From contig JAWWBT010000044.1 in assembly GCA_033720815.1 (NCBI GenBank), positions 1 through 16,080 of the forward strand: a stretch of DNA of 16,080 bases, in the 5' to 3' direction. Within the stretch, counting starts at the first letter, position 1. Every line of letters begins with the position of its first letter. Positions 5,879 to 14,152 of the stretch are shown in pieces. The notes beneath the pieces are model-generated. The model worked only from the letters and a program-made list of their open reading frames with translations. It did not search any database and had not been told where the DNA came from. The stretch is from JAWWBS01 sp033720815. Its GTDB lineage: Bacteria > Pseudomonadota > Gammaproteobacteria > Natronospirales > JAJUFS01. Position numbers and translations under genes: made by a program.

Positions 5879-8695
5879 TCAGGCGTAGTGACGGTCTTCA
5901 CCGTCACCGGCAACGTTGATCACGCATCGACCGCACAGGGTCGGGTGCTCTTCATTCGCACCGACATCCTCGCGGCGATGCCAGCAGCGTTCGCATTTTT
6001 CATGCTCGACACGTGACGCACTGATGTAGAGACCCGGCGCTTCTTCATCGGTCACGGCATCGGATGGCTTGTCCGCAGACTTGTGAATGCTTGCGTATGA
6101 CGTAATCAGCGCAAAGCGCAGTTCGTCACCCAGCATCGCAAGCTTGTCGTACATATCGTCATCCGCATAGAGCTGTACTTCGGCATCCAGCGATGAACCG
6201 ATGGCATTGTCCTTGCGCAGTCCTTCCAGAACCCGTGACACGGCTTCACGTACATGCAGCACGGTATCCCAGTCGATATCGACATCCTTGGCGGCGCCCG
6301 GGATGTCGTACCACTCGGTCATGAATACCGACAGCGGACGCTCGCCCGGCAGCATCTCCCAGGCTTCTTCCATGGTGAACGACAGGATCGGCGCCAGCCA
6401 GCGCAGCATCGACTCGGCGATGTGGTACAGCGCGGTCTGGCAGGAACGTCGTGCCAGGCTGTCCGCCTGCGTTGTGTACTGGCGATCCTTGATGACGTCG
6501 AGATAGAAGCTACCCATGTCCACCACGCAGAAGTTGTGCACCTTCTGGTAGATCTGGTGGAACTCGTAATTGTTGTAGGCCTCGAGGATTTCAGCCTGCA
6601 GGCTACGTGCGCGCTCGATCGCCCAGCGGTCCAGCGACAGCATGTCTTCCGGCTTTACCGCATGCTTCGACGGTTCAAAGCCATTGAGATTGGCCAGCAG
6701 GAATCGCAGCGTGTTGCGCAGGCGGCGATAGGAATCCGCCATGCGCTTGAGGATTTCATCCGAAACGCTCATCTCGCCGCGGTAATCGGTTGCCGCCACC
6801 CACAGGCGCAGTACATCGGCGCCGAGCTGGTTCATCACCTTCTGTGGTGCGACGACGTTACCGACCGATTTCGACATCTTTCGGCCCTCGGCATCGACGG
6901 TAAAGCCGTGCGTCAGCACACCCTTGTAAGGTGCAGCATCGCGAATCGCGACCGAGGTCAGCAGCGAGGACTGGAACCAGCCGCGGTGCTGGTCGGAACC
7001 TTCCAGGTAGAGATCGGCCGGCACCTGCAGGTCGGGATGCTTTTCCAGCACGCAGAAGTGCATCAGGCCGGAATCCACCCAGACGTCGAGGATATCGGTG
7101 ACCTTCTCGTACTGTGCGGCTTCGTCACCGAGCAGCTCTTCGGGCTCGAGTTCGAACCAGGCATCAATCGAATCCATCTCGACGCGTTTCGCGACTTCTT
7201 CCAGGAGCTCGACGGTGCGCGGATGCAGCTCGCCGGTTTCCTTGTGCAGGAACAGCGCGATCGGCACGCCCCAGGTGCGCTGGCGCGAGATGCACCAGTC
7301 CGGGCGACCTTCCACCATGCCGTCGATACGGCTCTCGCCCCAGCCCGGCGTCCACTGCACCTTGGCGATTTCCTCTCGCGCCTTGCGACGCAGGCCGCCG
7401 TTGTCCATCGAGATGAACCACTGCGGCGTGGCGCGGAAGATCACCGGCGTCTTGTGGCGCCAGCAATGCGGATAGGAATGCGGATACGAAGTCGTATGCA
7501 GCAGCATGCCGCGCTCGCGCAGCAGGTCGACAATGGCGTCGTTTGCCTTGAAGACATGCTGCCCGGCGAACAGCTCCGTGCCTTCGACATAGACACCGCG
7601 ACCGTCCACCGGGTTTTCCAGCGGCAGGTCATATTTCACGCCGACGGCGAAGTCTTCCTGGCCATGACCGGGCGCCGTGTGCACGGCACCGGTACCGGAT
7701 TCGATGGTGACGTGATCACCCAGGATGACCGGCACTTCGCGCTTGTAGAACGGGTGCTTCAGCTTCACGCCTTCCAGCTTGTGACCCAGTGCGCGACCGA
7801 CGATGCGGTAATCCTTCACGCCGTACCGTTCCATCACGTCCTCGACGAGGTCCGCGGCAAACAGGACACGCTCGGGACCGTCACCGACATCGAATTCGGC
7901 GAGTACGTATTCGAGGTCCGGGTGCAGCGCCACCGCCTGGTTGGCCGGCAGCGTCCATGGCGTGGTCGTCCAGATCGCCAGTGAGACCAGGCCTTCACCA
8001 CCGTGGTGTTCCAGCTCGAAGCGATCAAGGAAATCGTCCTCTTCCAGCACCGGGAAGCGCGCGTCAATCGACGGCGAGGTCTTGTCCTTGTACTCGACCT
8101 CGGCCTCGGCGAGCGCCGAGCCACAATCCAGGCACCAGTGCACCGGCTTGTAGCCCTTGTACAGGTGACCGTTCTCGATGATCTTCGCGAAGGCACGCAA
8201 CTGGTCGGCTTCGTACTTCGGGTGCATGGTCAGGTAAGGCCTGTCCCAGTCACCCAGCACACCGAGGCGAATGAAATCCTCGCGCTGGCGATCCACCTGC
8301 TTCTGCGCGAACTCACGGCAGGCATCGCGGAACTTGCGCGCATCGATCTTGTGGCCGGCCTTGCCGACCTTCTTCTCGACCTGCAGTTCGATCGGCAGGC
8401 CGTGGCAATCCCAGCCCGGCACGTAGGGCGCATCGAAACCCGCCAGCGTGCGCGATTTCACCACCATGTCCTTGAGGATCTTGTTCACGGCGTGTCCGAT
8501 GTGGATGTCACCGTTCGCGTACGGCGGGCCATCCGGCAGGATGAACTTCTCGCGACCCTTGCAGGCTTCTCGCAGCTGGCCGTAGCGATCCTCTTCCGTC
8601 CAGCGGGCGAGCATTTCCGGCTCGCGCTTGGCAAGGTTGCCACGCATCGGGAAGTCGGTCTGGGGCAGGTTCAATGTGTGCTTGTAGTCAGTCAC
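5879..8695 (-). CDS. ileS: Isoleucyl-tRNA synthetase
   Basis: IleS is a cytoplasmic class Ia aminoacyl-tRNA synthetase that charges tRNA-Ile and edits misactivated valine. At 938 residues it has the same length as the Escherichia coli enzyme. The HIGH motif is at 65-68 within PPYANGDIHIGH. KMSKS is at 606-610 within EGRKMSKSVGN. The CP1 editing domain (about 200-400) includes TTTPWTLPAN at 243-252 and TGAVHTAPGHGQEDF around 335-349. A C-terminal zinc knuckle has Cys901, Cys904, Cys921 and Cys924, the same positions as in E. coli. The start codon is GTG (complement of 8693-8695), 11 bp after the ribF stop, with GGAAA upstream. There is no sign of a T-box or other leader; it is embedded in an operon. 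This is the eukaryote-unlike, mupirocin-sensitive-type architecture. Confidence 0.98.
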   Translation of the reverse strand: MTDYKHTLNLPQTDFPMRGNLAKREPEMLARWTEEDRYGQLREACKGREKFILPDGPPYANGDIHIGHAVNKILKDMVVKSRTLAGFDAPYVPGWDCHGLPIELQVEKKVGKAGHKIDARKFRDACREFAQKQVDRQREDFIRLGVLGDWDRPYLTMHPKYEADQLRAFAKIIENGHLYKGYKPVHWCLDCGSALAEAEVEYKDKTSPSIDARFPVLEEDDFLDRFELEHHGGEGLVSLAIWTTTPWTLPANQAVALHPDLEYVLAEFDVGDGPERVLFAADLVEDVMERYGVKDYRIVGRALGHKLEGVKLKHPFYKREVPVILGDHVTIESGTGAVHTAPGHGQEDFAVGVKYDLPLENPVDGRGVYVEGTELFAGQHVFKANDAIVDLLRERGMLLHTTSYPHSYPHCWRHKTPVIFRATPQWFISMDNGGLRRKAREEIAKVQWTPGWGESRIDGMVEGRPDWCISRQRTWGVPIALFLHKETGELHPRTVELLEEVAKRVEMDSIDAWFELEPEELLGDEAAQYEKVTDILDVWVDSGLMHFCVLEKHPDLQVPADLYLEGSDQHRGWFQSSLLTSVAIRDAAPYKGVLTHGFTVDAEGRKMSKSVGNVVAPQKVMNQLGADVLRLWVAATDYRGEMSVSDEILKRMADSYRRLRNTLRFLLANLNGFEPSKHAVKPEDMLSLDRWAIERARSLQAEILEAYNNYEFHQIYQKVHNFCVVDMGSFYLDVIKDRQYTTQADSLARRSCQTALYHIAESMLRWLAPILSFTMEEAWEMLPGERPLSVFMTEWYDIPGAAKDVDIDWDTVLHVREAVSRVLEGLRKDNAIGSSLDAEVQLYADDDMYDKLAMLGDELRFALITSYASIHKSADKPSDAVTDEEAPGLYISASRVEHEKCERCWHRREDVGANEEHPTLCGRCVINVAGDGEDRHYA

Positions 8696-8706
8696 GCCGT
8701 TTCCGT

Positions 8707-9663
8707 TCAGATTGCCTGTTCACGTTTCTGCCACTCCGTCCTGCGGAGCATGGCCTCGTTTACATCCTCGCGAATCTGCGCCTTCAGCGCCTCGATATTC
8801 GCGAATTTCTTCTCGTCGCGAAGCTTCTCGAGGAATTCAACCTCGATCCGTTCGCCATAGATATCCTTGTCGTGGTCGAACAGGTGAACCTCCACGAGAT
8901 TCTTCCTGCCGTCCACCGTCGGCCGCGTGCCGACATTCGCTGCACCATACAGGGGTCGGCCACCCAGGCCATAGGTGCGGACCAGGTAGACGCCGCGCAA
9001 CGGCAGCTTCTCGAACCGGCGGCGAATGTTCGCCGTCGGGAAATCGATGGTGCGACCCAGCTTGTCGCCGTGCGCCACCTTGCCGCTGATGCGGTACATG
9101 CGGCCTAGCAGTTCCGCGGCAAGACCGAGCTCGTCATTGGTCAGCGCCTCACGCACCCGGGTGCTGGAAACGCGCTCGCCGCCCAGCGTCTGCGTCGGGG
9201 TCGCGGCAACCTCGAAACCGTATTTCTCGCCGGCAGCGCGCAGCATCTCGAAATCGCCGGCCCGGTCGCGGCCGAAGCGGAAATCGTCGCCGACCAGCAG
9301 GTATTTCACGCCGAGGCCTTCGACCAGCACCTCGCGAATGAACTCACCGGCTTCCTGCTTCGCGCGCTGCGCGTCGAATCGCAGCAGCAGCAGCTTGTCG
9401 ATGCCATGGCTTTCCAGCATGTCGAACTTCTCGCGGAAACCCGTCAGCCGTGGTGGCGCAGTTTCCGGCGCGAAATATTCCCGTGGCGTCGGCTCGAAAC
9501 TGATCACCGCCGCCGGCAGCTCGCGCTCGATCGCCTCCTTGCGGAGGCCCGAGATGATCGCCTGGTGGCCGACATGCACACCATCGAAATTACCGATGGT
9601 CGCGACACAGCCGCGCTCGGCATCTTCAGGCTTCAGGTTGATCAGGTCGCGAATTACGCGCAT
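8707..9663 (-). CDS. ribF: Bifunctional riboflavin kinase / FAD synthetase
   Basis: RibF makes FMN from riboflavin and ATP, and FAD from FMN and ATP, in the cytoplasm. With the ATG at 9663 it has 318 residues, the usual size. The N-terminal nucleotidyltransferase domain has ATIGNFDGVHVGH (residues 21-33), YLLVGDDFRFGRDRAGDFE (about 121-139) and SSTRVREAL (166-174). The C-terminal flavokinase domain has GDKLGRTIDFPTANI (about 199-213), YGAANVGTRPTV (239-250) and NLVEVHLFDHDKDIYG, where Glu258 matches the catalytic base. The frame can be opened 42 bp earlier at a TTG, but that adds 14 residues before the normal MRVIRDL start, so I prefer the ATG. It lies 51 bp downstream of murJ and 11 bp upstream of ileS, the standard order. 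Confidence 0.96.
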   Translation of the reverse strand: MRVIRDLINLKPEDAERGCVATIGNFDGVHVGHQAIISGLRKEAIERELPAAVISFEPTPREYFAPETAPPRLTGFREKFDMLESHGIDKLLLLRFDAQRAKQEAGEFIREVLVEGLGVKYLLVGDDFRFGRDRAGDFEMLRAAGEKYGFEVAATPTQTLGGERVSSTRVREALTNDELGLAAELLGRMYRISGKVAHGDKLGRTIDFPTANIRRRFEKLPLRGVYLVRTYGLGGRPLYGAANVGTRPTVDGRKNLVEVHLFDHDKDIYGERIEVEFLEKLRDEKKFANIEALKAQIREDVNEAMLRRTEWQKREQAI

Positions 9664-9714
9664 GGCCGGGTCATCCCGCAATCGTCGTGGTACCGGTCGA
9701 GCCAAAGCCCCGCA

Positions 9715-11307
9715 TTATACGGATGCCGCGCGCCCGGGGGCACCCTTCAGGTGCCGCGGTCGCAGCCCGAGGAGGAAAAGAATGATCACATAGGCCAGGG
9801 CGCCCGCGGCAATGCACCATGCCAGTCGCAGGATCCGCCCCCAGAAGTCCATTTCCAGCCACGGTGCCAGCGACTCGACCGAAAGACCACCTGCCTGCCA
9901 GGTGACAACAGCCGCCATGGTCGCATTCGCGAGCAGGCAGCGCAGTGCAAACAGCCCCCAACCCGCTCCGGGGTGGTAGACGTCACGCCGCCTCAGGCCG
10001 ATGAACAGCAGCGAGGCGTTGGTGATTGCGGCAAAGCCGGTCGCCAGCGCCAGTCCGGCGTGCGGGGCAATGAATTCCTGATCGATCGCGACCAGGACGA
10101 AAGCAATGTTCAGCACTACGTTCACGCATACGGCAACGATGCCGACCTTCACGGGTGTTTTCGTATCCTGGCGCGCGAAATAGCCCGGCGCGAGAATCTT
10201 CACCAGCGTGAACCCCATGAGCCCAAGCGCATAAGCCATCAGCGCGTAGCGCGTCATGTTGACGTCGCTGGCGACAAACTCGCCGCGGAAGAACAGGGTG
10301 GCAATGATCGGCCCGGCCAGCGTGAACAGGCCCACTGCGGCAGGGAGGGCTACCAGCATCACCAGCCGCAACGCAAAATCCAGCGTCTGGCTGAACTGCG
10401 GCGAGTCCTTTGCCGCGTGTTGCTGCGAGAGTTTCGGCAGGATCACCGTACCCAGCGCAATCGCGAAAACACCCAGCGGGAATTCCATCAGCCGATCGCC
10501 GTAATACAGCCAGGTGATGCTGCCTGCGGCAAGGAACGAGGCGACCAGCGTATCGACCAGCAGGTTCACCTGCGCGACCGAGGAACCGAACAGCGCCGGC
10601 AGCATCAGCCGCCCGACCTGTTTCACGCCGGCATGGGCACGGTCCCAGCGCGGCCGAGGCAGAAGCTTCAGTCGCGCCAGCCAGGGCAGTTGCAGCAGCA
10701 ACTGGGCGACACCGGCCGCAAATACTCCCCAGGCAAGGCCGTAAATCGGGCTATCGAACCACTGCGAACCCCAGATCGCGCTGGAAATCAGCGCAATGTT
10801 CAGCAGCACCGGTGCCAGCGCCGGGGCGGCGAAACGGCCGTAAGTATTAAGGATGCCGCCGGCAAATGCCGTCAGCGCAATGAAGAAAAGGTACGGAAAG
10901 GTGATCCGCAGCAGGTCGGCCGTCAGCTCCACCTGGCCCGGGTTATCCGCGAAACCCGGTGCGAATACGTAAACGATGCCCGGTGCCGCCAGCATGCCAA
11001 ACGCCGTGATCGTCAGCAGCAGGCCACCAAAGGTACCGGCGATGGTATCCGCCAGCGATTTCACCTCTTCGTGACTGCGCTGTTCCCGGTATTCCGAGAC
11101 CACGGGCACGAAGGCCTGCGCGAAGGCACCCTCGCCGAACAGGCGGCGCAGGTAGTTCGGGATCTTGAACGCGACCAGGAAGGCGTCCATCAGCGGGCCG
11201 GCGCCGAAGAATTTCGCGAAAACGATATCTCGCACCAGCCCCAGTACGCGAGAGACCAGCGTGAACGCGGAGACGACCGATGTGGATTTCAGCAGGGCGC
11301 GCGACAT
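9715..11307 (-). CDS. murJ: Lipid II flippase MurJ (MviN)
   Basis: MurJ is a polytopic inner-membrane protein of the MOP superfamily that flips lipid II, the peptidoglycan precursor, to the periplasmic face. With the ATG at 11307 it has 530 residues and many hydrophobic helices, consistent with the 14 expected. The N-terminus carries the family signature SRVLGLVRDIVFAKFFGAGPLMDAFLVAFKIPNYLRRLFGEGAF. Arg20, Arg26, Asp41 and Arg54 correspond to the essential Arg18, Arg24, Asp39 and Arg52 of E. coli MurJ, shifted by two. An in-frame start at 11358 would add 17 residues without membrane character and read through the hairpin, so it is unlikely. murJ leads the murJ-ribF-ileS-lspA block. In many gammaproteobacteria rpsT lies next to murJ; here the upstream neighbour is hisIE on the same strand. 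Confidence 0.97.
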   Translation of the reverse strand: MSRALLKSTSVVSAFTLVSRVLGLVRDIVFAKFFGAGPLMDAFLVAFKIPNYLRRLFGEGAFAQAFVPVVSEYREQRSHEEVKSLADTIAGTFGGLLLTITAFGMLAAPGIVYVFAPGFADNPGQVELTADLLRITFPYLFFIALTAFAGGILNTYGRFAAPALAPVLLNIALISSAIWGSQWFDSPIYGLAWGVFAAGVAQLLLQLPWLARLKLLPRPRWDRAHAGVKQVGRLMLPALFGSSVAQVNLLVDTLVASFLAAGSITWLYYGDRLMEFPLGVFAIALGTVILPKLSQQHAAKDSPQFSQTLDFALRLVMLVALPAAVGLFTLAGPIIATLFFRGEFVASDVNMTRYALMAYALGLMGFTLVKILAPGYFARQDTKTPVKVGIVAVCVNVVLNIAFVLVAIDQEFIAPHAGLALATGFAAITNASLLFIGLRRRDVYHPGAGWGLFALRCLLANATMAAVVTWQAGGLSVESLAPWLEMDFWGRILRLAWCIAAGALAYVIILFLLGLRPRHLKGAPGRAASV

Positions 11308-11320
11308 CGCGGCAATTCCG

Positions 11321-11349
11321 ACAAAATGAAGCCCCGATGATACCGGGGC
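11321..11349 (-). terminator. Possible hairpin terminator after hisIE, in the murJ leader
   Basis: On the minus strand GCCCCG (11349-11344) and CGGGGC (11336-11331) form a 6-bp stem around a 7-nt loop, followed by TTCATTTTGT. It lies 73 bp past the hisIE stop and ends 23 bp before the murJ ATG. The stem is short and the T-run interrupted, so it is a weak terminator at best. It could instead be a structured murJ 5' leader. The loop contains TATCAT, a fair -10 match, but I see no convincing -35 box. Confidence 0.4.
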
Positions 11350-11353
11350 GCAC

Positions 11354-11420
11354 GTCATTCGGCTATGGCGCGTCGGCTATGCCCTTTCGGCCATGGCGTA
11401 GCAGCCATGCCCGCGATGAC
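11354..11420. repeat. Imperfect long inverted repeat in the hisIE-murJ spacer
   Basis: This segment can fold on itself. GTCAT at 11354-11358 pairs with ATGAC at 11416-11420. Inside it, GGC-T-ATGGC (11361-11369) pairs with GCCAT-GCC near 11404-11412 with a bulge. An alternative inner hairpin is CATGGC (11392-11397) with GCCATG (11404-11409) around GTAGCA. GGCTATG also occurs twice as a direct repeat (11361-11367 and 11375-11381). This resembles an extragenic palindromic (REP-like) element, but one copy cannot establish that. Confidence 0.4.
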
Positions 11421-11422
11421 GA

Positions 11423-12064
11423 TTAGCGGTGGCGTGATTCCAGCTCGGAAATCACGTCACGCAGCGACAGGCCGGATGCTGCAAGCAACACGGTCAGGTG
11501 GTACAGCAGGTCGGCAGCTTCGCTGCGCAGTTCATCTTCTTCTCCGGCGGTTGCAGCCAGCGCGGTCTCGACACCCTCTTCTCCCACCTTTTGCGCGATG
11601 CGCTTTACCCCATCCGCAAACAGCTTCGCGGTATACGACGAATCGGCATCAGCATCCTTGCGCGAAGTCACGACGCGTTCGAGCGCCGCAAGGAAGGCGA
11701 GTGGCGGTTCGGCATCACTGAAACAGGCAGGCGCACCGGTATGGCAGACCGGTCCGGTCGGCCGCGCGTGGATGAGGATGGTGTCGAGGTCGCAATCCGG
11801 CGTCGCGCCAACGAACTCCAGCGTGTTGCCGGAGGTCTCGCCCTTTTCCCAGAGCTCCTGCCGCGAGCGACTGAAGAAGACCACGCGACCACGACGAAAG
11901 GTTTCCTCCAGCGCGGTCCTGTCCTGGTAACCCAGCATCAGGACAGTGCCGGTATCGGCATCCTGCACCACGGCAGGAAGCAGGCCGTCGCCGGACTTGT
12001 CCCAGTCCAGGCTGTCGAAATCGAAAGCGCCGGTTCCGCCCTGCAGGGTAATGTCTTCGTTCAT
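11423..12064 (-). CDS. hisIE: Bifunctional phosphoribosyl-AMP cyclohydrolase / phosphoribosyl-ATP pyrophosphatase
   Basis: HisIE is a cytoplasmic fusion enzyme for histidine steps 2 and 3: hydrolysis of PR-ATP to PR-AMP, then opening of the adenine ring. It has 213 residues. The N-terminal HisI domain (about 1-125) contains VLMLGYQ, FFSRSRQELWEKGETSGN (63-80), a metal-binding DCDLD (90-94), and Cys107 and Cys114 in GPVCHTGAPACF. The C-terminal HisE domain (about 126-213) contains SSYTAKLFADG, RIAQKVGEEGVETALAA and the acidic helix EAADLLYHLTVLLA, typical of the MazG-like fold. The ATG overlaps the hisF stop by 4 nt, so translation is probably coupled. It is the last gene of the his operon, as in enteric bacteria. 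Confidence 0.96.
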   Translation of the reverse strand: MNEDITLQGGTGAFDFDSLDWDKSGDGLLPAVVQDADTGTVLMLGYQDRTALEETFRRGRVVFFSRSRQELWEKGETSGNTLEFVGATPDCDLDTILIHARPTGPVCHTGAPACFSDAEPPLAFLAALERVVTSRKDADADSSYTAKLFADGVKRIAQKVGEEGVETALAATAGEEDELRSEAADLLYHLTVLLAASGLSLRDVISELESRHR

Positions 12065-12828
12065 CGTCGCACCGTAATGTCGCGGCTGGCCAGGTAGTCC
12101 TTCAGGCCGCCGATGGAAATTGTCGCTTCATGAAAGACACTGGCAGCAAGCGCCGCATCGACCTGTGCCTCGTCGAAGGCTTCGGCGAAATGCGTCATCT
12201 CGCCGGCACCGCCGGAAGCCACCAGCGGCACCGTGCACAAGGCACGCGCCGCCTGCAGCTGCTCGATGTCGTATCCGGCACGCGTGCCGTCGGCGCTCAT
12301 GCAATTCAGTACGATCTCGCCAGCGCCACGCTCCTGCACTTCCCGAATCCAGTCGAGGGTCTTCCAGCCGCCATCACTCATGCGGTCCGGGTCGCCGGTC
12401 ATCTGCCGCACCTGCCACTCACCGTCGACCCCGATGCTGTCGATACCGACCACCACGCACTGGCTGCCGAATCGATCGGCCAACCGGTTGATGAGCTCCG
12501 GGTCGCGAATCGCGGGCGTGTTGATCGAGACCTTGTCGGCACCCGCATGCAGCAGCGTTTCCGCGGTTTCGACGTCGCGGATGCCACCCGCCACGCAGAA
12601 CGGGATATCCAGTTCTTCAGCCACCTTTTCGACCCAGGCACGCTCGGCGGACCGCCCTTCCGGGCTGGCGGTGATGTCGTAGAAGACCAGCTCGTCAGCG
12701 CCCTCCTCGCGGTACCGCTGTGCCAGCGGGACGATCTCGCCGAGGTCGCGGTGATCACGAAACTGCACGCCCTTCACCACTCGCCCGTCACGCACATCGA
12801 GACAGGGAATGATGCGCTTCGCCAGCAT
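12061..12828 (-). CDS. hisF: Imidazole glycerol phosphate synthase, cyclase subunit HisF
   Basis: HisF is the cyclase half of IGP synthase. It uses ammonia channelled from HisH to convert PRFAR into imidazole glycerol phosphate and AICAR. At 255 residues it is a complete (beta/alpha)8 barrel. The catalytic pair is Asp11 (IIPCLDVRDG) and Asp130 (VVVGIDSI). Phosphate-binding loops are seen in FCVAGGIRD (about 77-85), DKVSINTPA (about 98-106) and VPLVASGGAGE. The block LNCMSADGTRAGYD holds the Asp equivalent to Asp176. It starts with ATG, overlapping the hisA stop by 1 nt (TGATG). With hisH, hisA and hisIE it forms the hisHAF(IE) core. HisF and HisH must pair, which their co-location supports. 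Confidence 0.98.
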   Translation of the reverse strand: MLAKRIIPCLDVRDGRVVKGVQFRDHRDLGEIVPLAQRYREEGADELVFYDITASPEGRSAERAWVEKVAEELDIPFCVAGGIRDVETAETLLHAGADKVSINTPAIRDPELINRLADRFGSQCVVVGIDSIGVDGEWQVRQMTGDPDRMSDGGWKTLDWIREVQERGAGEIVLNCMSADGTRAGYDIEQLQAARALCTVPLVASGGAGEMTHFAEAFDEAQVDAALAASVFHEATISIGGLKDYLASRDITVRR

Positions 12829-13559
12829 CAGGCAAACCTCTGCAATTCTTCCAGGTCCAGCCTTGCATCCAGCCAGGCCTTGCCGATGATGACGGCGGGT
12901 ACATCGGCGGTCTTGAGGTCGCGCAAATCGTGCATGGAACTCACGCCACCGGATGCCTGGAGTTCAACCTCGTCGATGCGCTCCAGCACCTCGCGGTACA
13001 GGTCAAGGTTCGGCCCGTCCATCGTGCCATCGCGCTCCACGTCGGTGCAGAGCAGGTATTGCATGCCGGCGGGACGATAGATATCGAGCAGCTCCCATAA
13101 CGAAAGCTTGCTGCCTTCCTGCCAACCCTGCACCAGCGCCTCGGGCTCGCCCGCGTCATTGAAACGTACATCCAGCGCGGGAACGATGCGCTCGGGGCCG
13201 AAAATGTTCATCCATTCGGCAACGCGCTCGGGCTCGTTCACTGCAACGCTGCCGATCACCACACGCGACGCACCGGCTTCGAGCATGCGGGTAAGGCGTT
13301 CCTCGTTGCGCACGCCACCGCCGACCTGCACATCGAGTCCTTCGATGCCCGCAAGCTCGGTAACGATTCGTTCGTTATCGGTCTCGTCACCTCGCGCTGC
13401 GTTCAGGTCGACCACGTGCAGGGTATCGAGGCCCGCATCGAGCAGCCGTTGTGCATACTCGCGTGGACGCTTCGGGTAGCGCGTCACCTGCTCGTAATCG
13501 CCCTTGTACAAACGCACCACGCTGCCTTCGAACAGGTCGATTGCGGGAATGCACTTCAT
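12828..13559 (-). CDS. hisA: ProFAR isomerase (phosphoribosylformimino-5-aminoimidazole carboxamide ribotide isomerase)
   Basis: HisA is a cytoplasmic (beta/alpha)8 barrel that isomerises ProFAR to PRFAR by an Amadori rearrangement. It has 243 residues from the ATG at 13559. Asp8 (MKCIPAIDLFEG) and Asp130 (RIVPALDVRF) match the acid-base pair of the family. Phosphate loops appear in VQVGGGVRNEE (about 78-87), SRVVIGSVAV (about 98-107) and LQASGGVSSM. The frame continues 81 codons upstream inside hisH, but those residues are arginine-rich antisense-like sequence and not part of HisA. The ATG overlaps the hisH stop by 4 nt, and the stop overlaps the hisF ATG by 1 nt. Confidence 0.97.
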   Translation of the reverse strand: MKCIPAIDLFEGSVVRLYKGDYEQVTRYPKRPREYAQRLLDAGLDTLHVVDLNAARGDETDNERIVTELAGIEGLDVQVGGGVRNEERLTRMLEAGASRVVIGSVAVNEPERVAEWMNIFGPERIVPALDVRFNDAGEPEALVQGWQEGSKLSLWELLDIYRPAGMQYLLCTDVERDGTMDGPNLDLYREVLERIDEVELQASGGVSSMHDLRDLKTADVPAVIIGKAWLDARLDLEELQRFA

Positions 13560-14152
13560 CGCTTCCACTCCAGGAAATTCTTCAGTAGCCGAGCACCGGA
13601 CTTGCCGGAACGCTCGGGATGAAACTGTGCCGCGACGATATTGTCGCGTCCGGCTACCGCGCTGAACGCGATGCCATGCTCGCACGTGGCCAGCGTATGC
13701 TCGCCGGTTGCAGCAGCAAAACCGTGCACGAAATAGAACCAGTCGTTGCCATCGATGCCTGCCAGCACGGGATGGCCAGCAACGCTCTCCAGCTGGTTCC
13801 ACCCCATGTGCGGCACCGTAACGCCCCTGCCTTCAGGAATCCTTCTCACCCTTCCCGGCAACAGGCCCAGGCATTCGACATCACCTTCATCCGAATGCTC
13901 GAACAGCAGTTGCAGGCCAAGGCAGACACCCAGCAGCGGCTTTTCGTAATCGCGAATCGCCGCAACGAGACCACCTGCTTCGAGACGTCGCATCGCATCT
14001 GCTGCAGCACCCACACCGGGCAATACCACACGCTCGCAACCGGCAAGTTCATCGGCATTGGTAACACGCTGCGCGTCGACGCCAAGTCGACGCAACGCAT
14101 GTTTCACCGATGCGAGGTTGGCGCCACCATTATCGATCAGGCCCAGCTTCAT
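13556..14152 (-). CDS. hisH: Imidazole glycerol phosphate synthase, glutaminase subunit HisH
   Basis: HisH is the class I glutamine amidotransferase half of IGP synthase; it hydrolyses glutamine and passes ammonia into the HisF barrel. It has 198 residues. The catalytic triad is Cys77 (LLGVCLGLQLLFE), His178 and Glu180 (QFHPERSG). The oxyanion-loop PGVGAA is at about 45-50 and the conserved HMGWNQL at 115-121. The N-terminus MKLGLIDNGGANLASVKHALRRLG fits the family (usual form 'DYGxGNxxSV'). The ATG overlaps the hisB stop by 1 nt, and the TGA overlaps the hisA start by 4 nt. All key residues are present, so the enzyme should be active. Confidence 0.97.
   Translation of the reverse strand: MKLGLIDNGGANLASVKHALRRLGVDAQRVTNADELAGCERVVLPGVGAAADAMRRLEAGGLVAAIRDYEKPLLGVCLGLQLLFEHSDEGDVECLGLLPGRVRRIPEGRGVTVPHMGWNQLESVAGHPVLAGIDGNDWFYFVHGFAAATGEHTLATCEHGIAFSAVAGRDNIVAAQFHPERSGKSGARLLKNFLEWKR

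Noticed and set aside
6254..7984. Long plus-strand open frame (576 codons) opposite ileS
   Set aside because: It lies wholly antisense to ileS, whose protein is complete and fully recognisable. The translated product is His/Arg/Gln-rich without any known motif, as expected for the complement of a GC-rich coding strand.
9664..9714. Possible promoter or RNA element between murJ and ribF
   Set aside because: I see only a short GGTACC palindrome context and no -35/-10 pair or hairpin with T-run; it is most likely plain operon spacer.
9406..11340. Long plus-strand open frame (644 codons) opposite ribF and murJ
   Set aside because: It spans two real genes and their spacer on the other strand and encodes a low-complexity R/Q/H-rich product; this is a codon-bias shadow.
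13560..13802. 81-codon N-terminal extension of hisA
   Set aside because: It is out-of-frame hisH sequence, rich in Arg and Cys. The true HisA start MKCIPAIDL with ATGA overlap is unambiguous.
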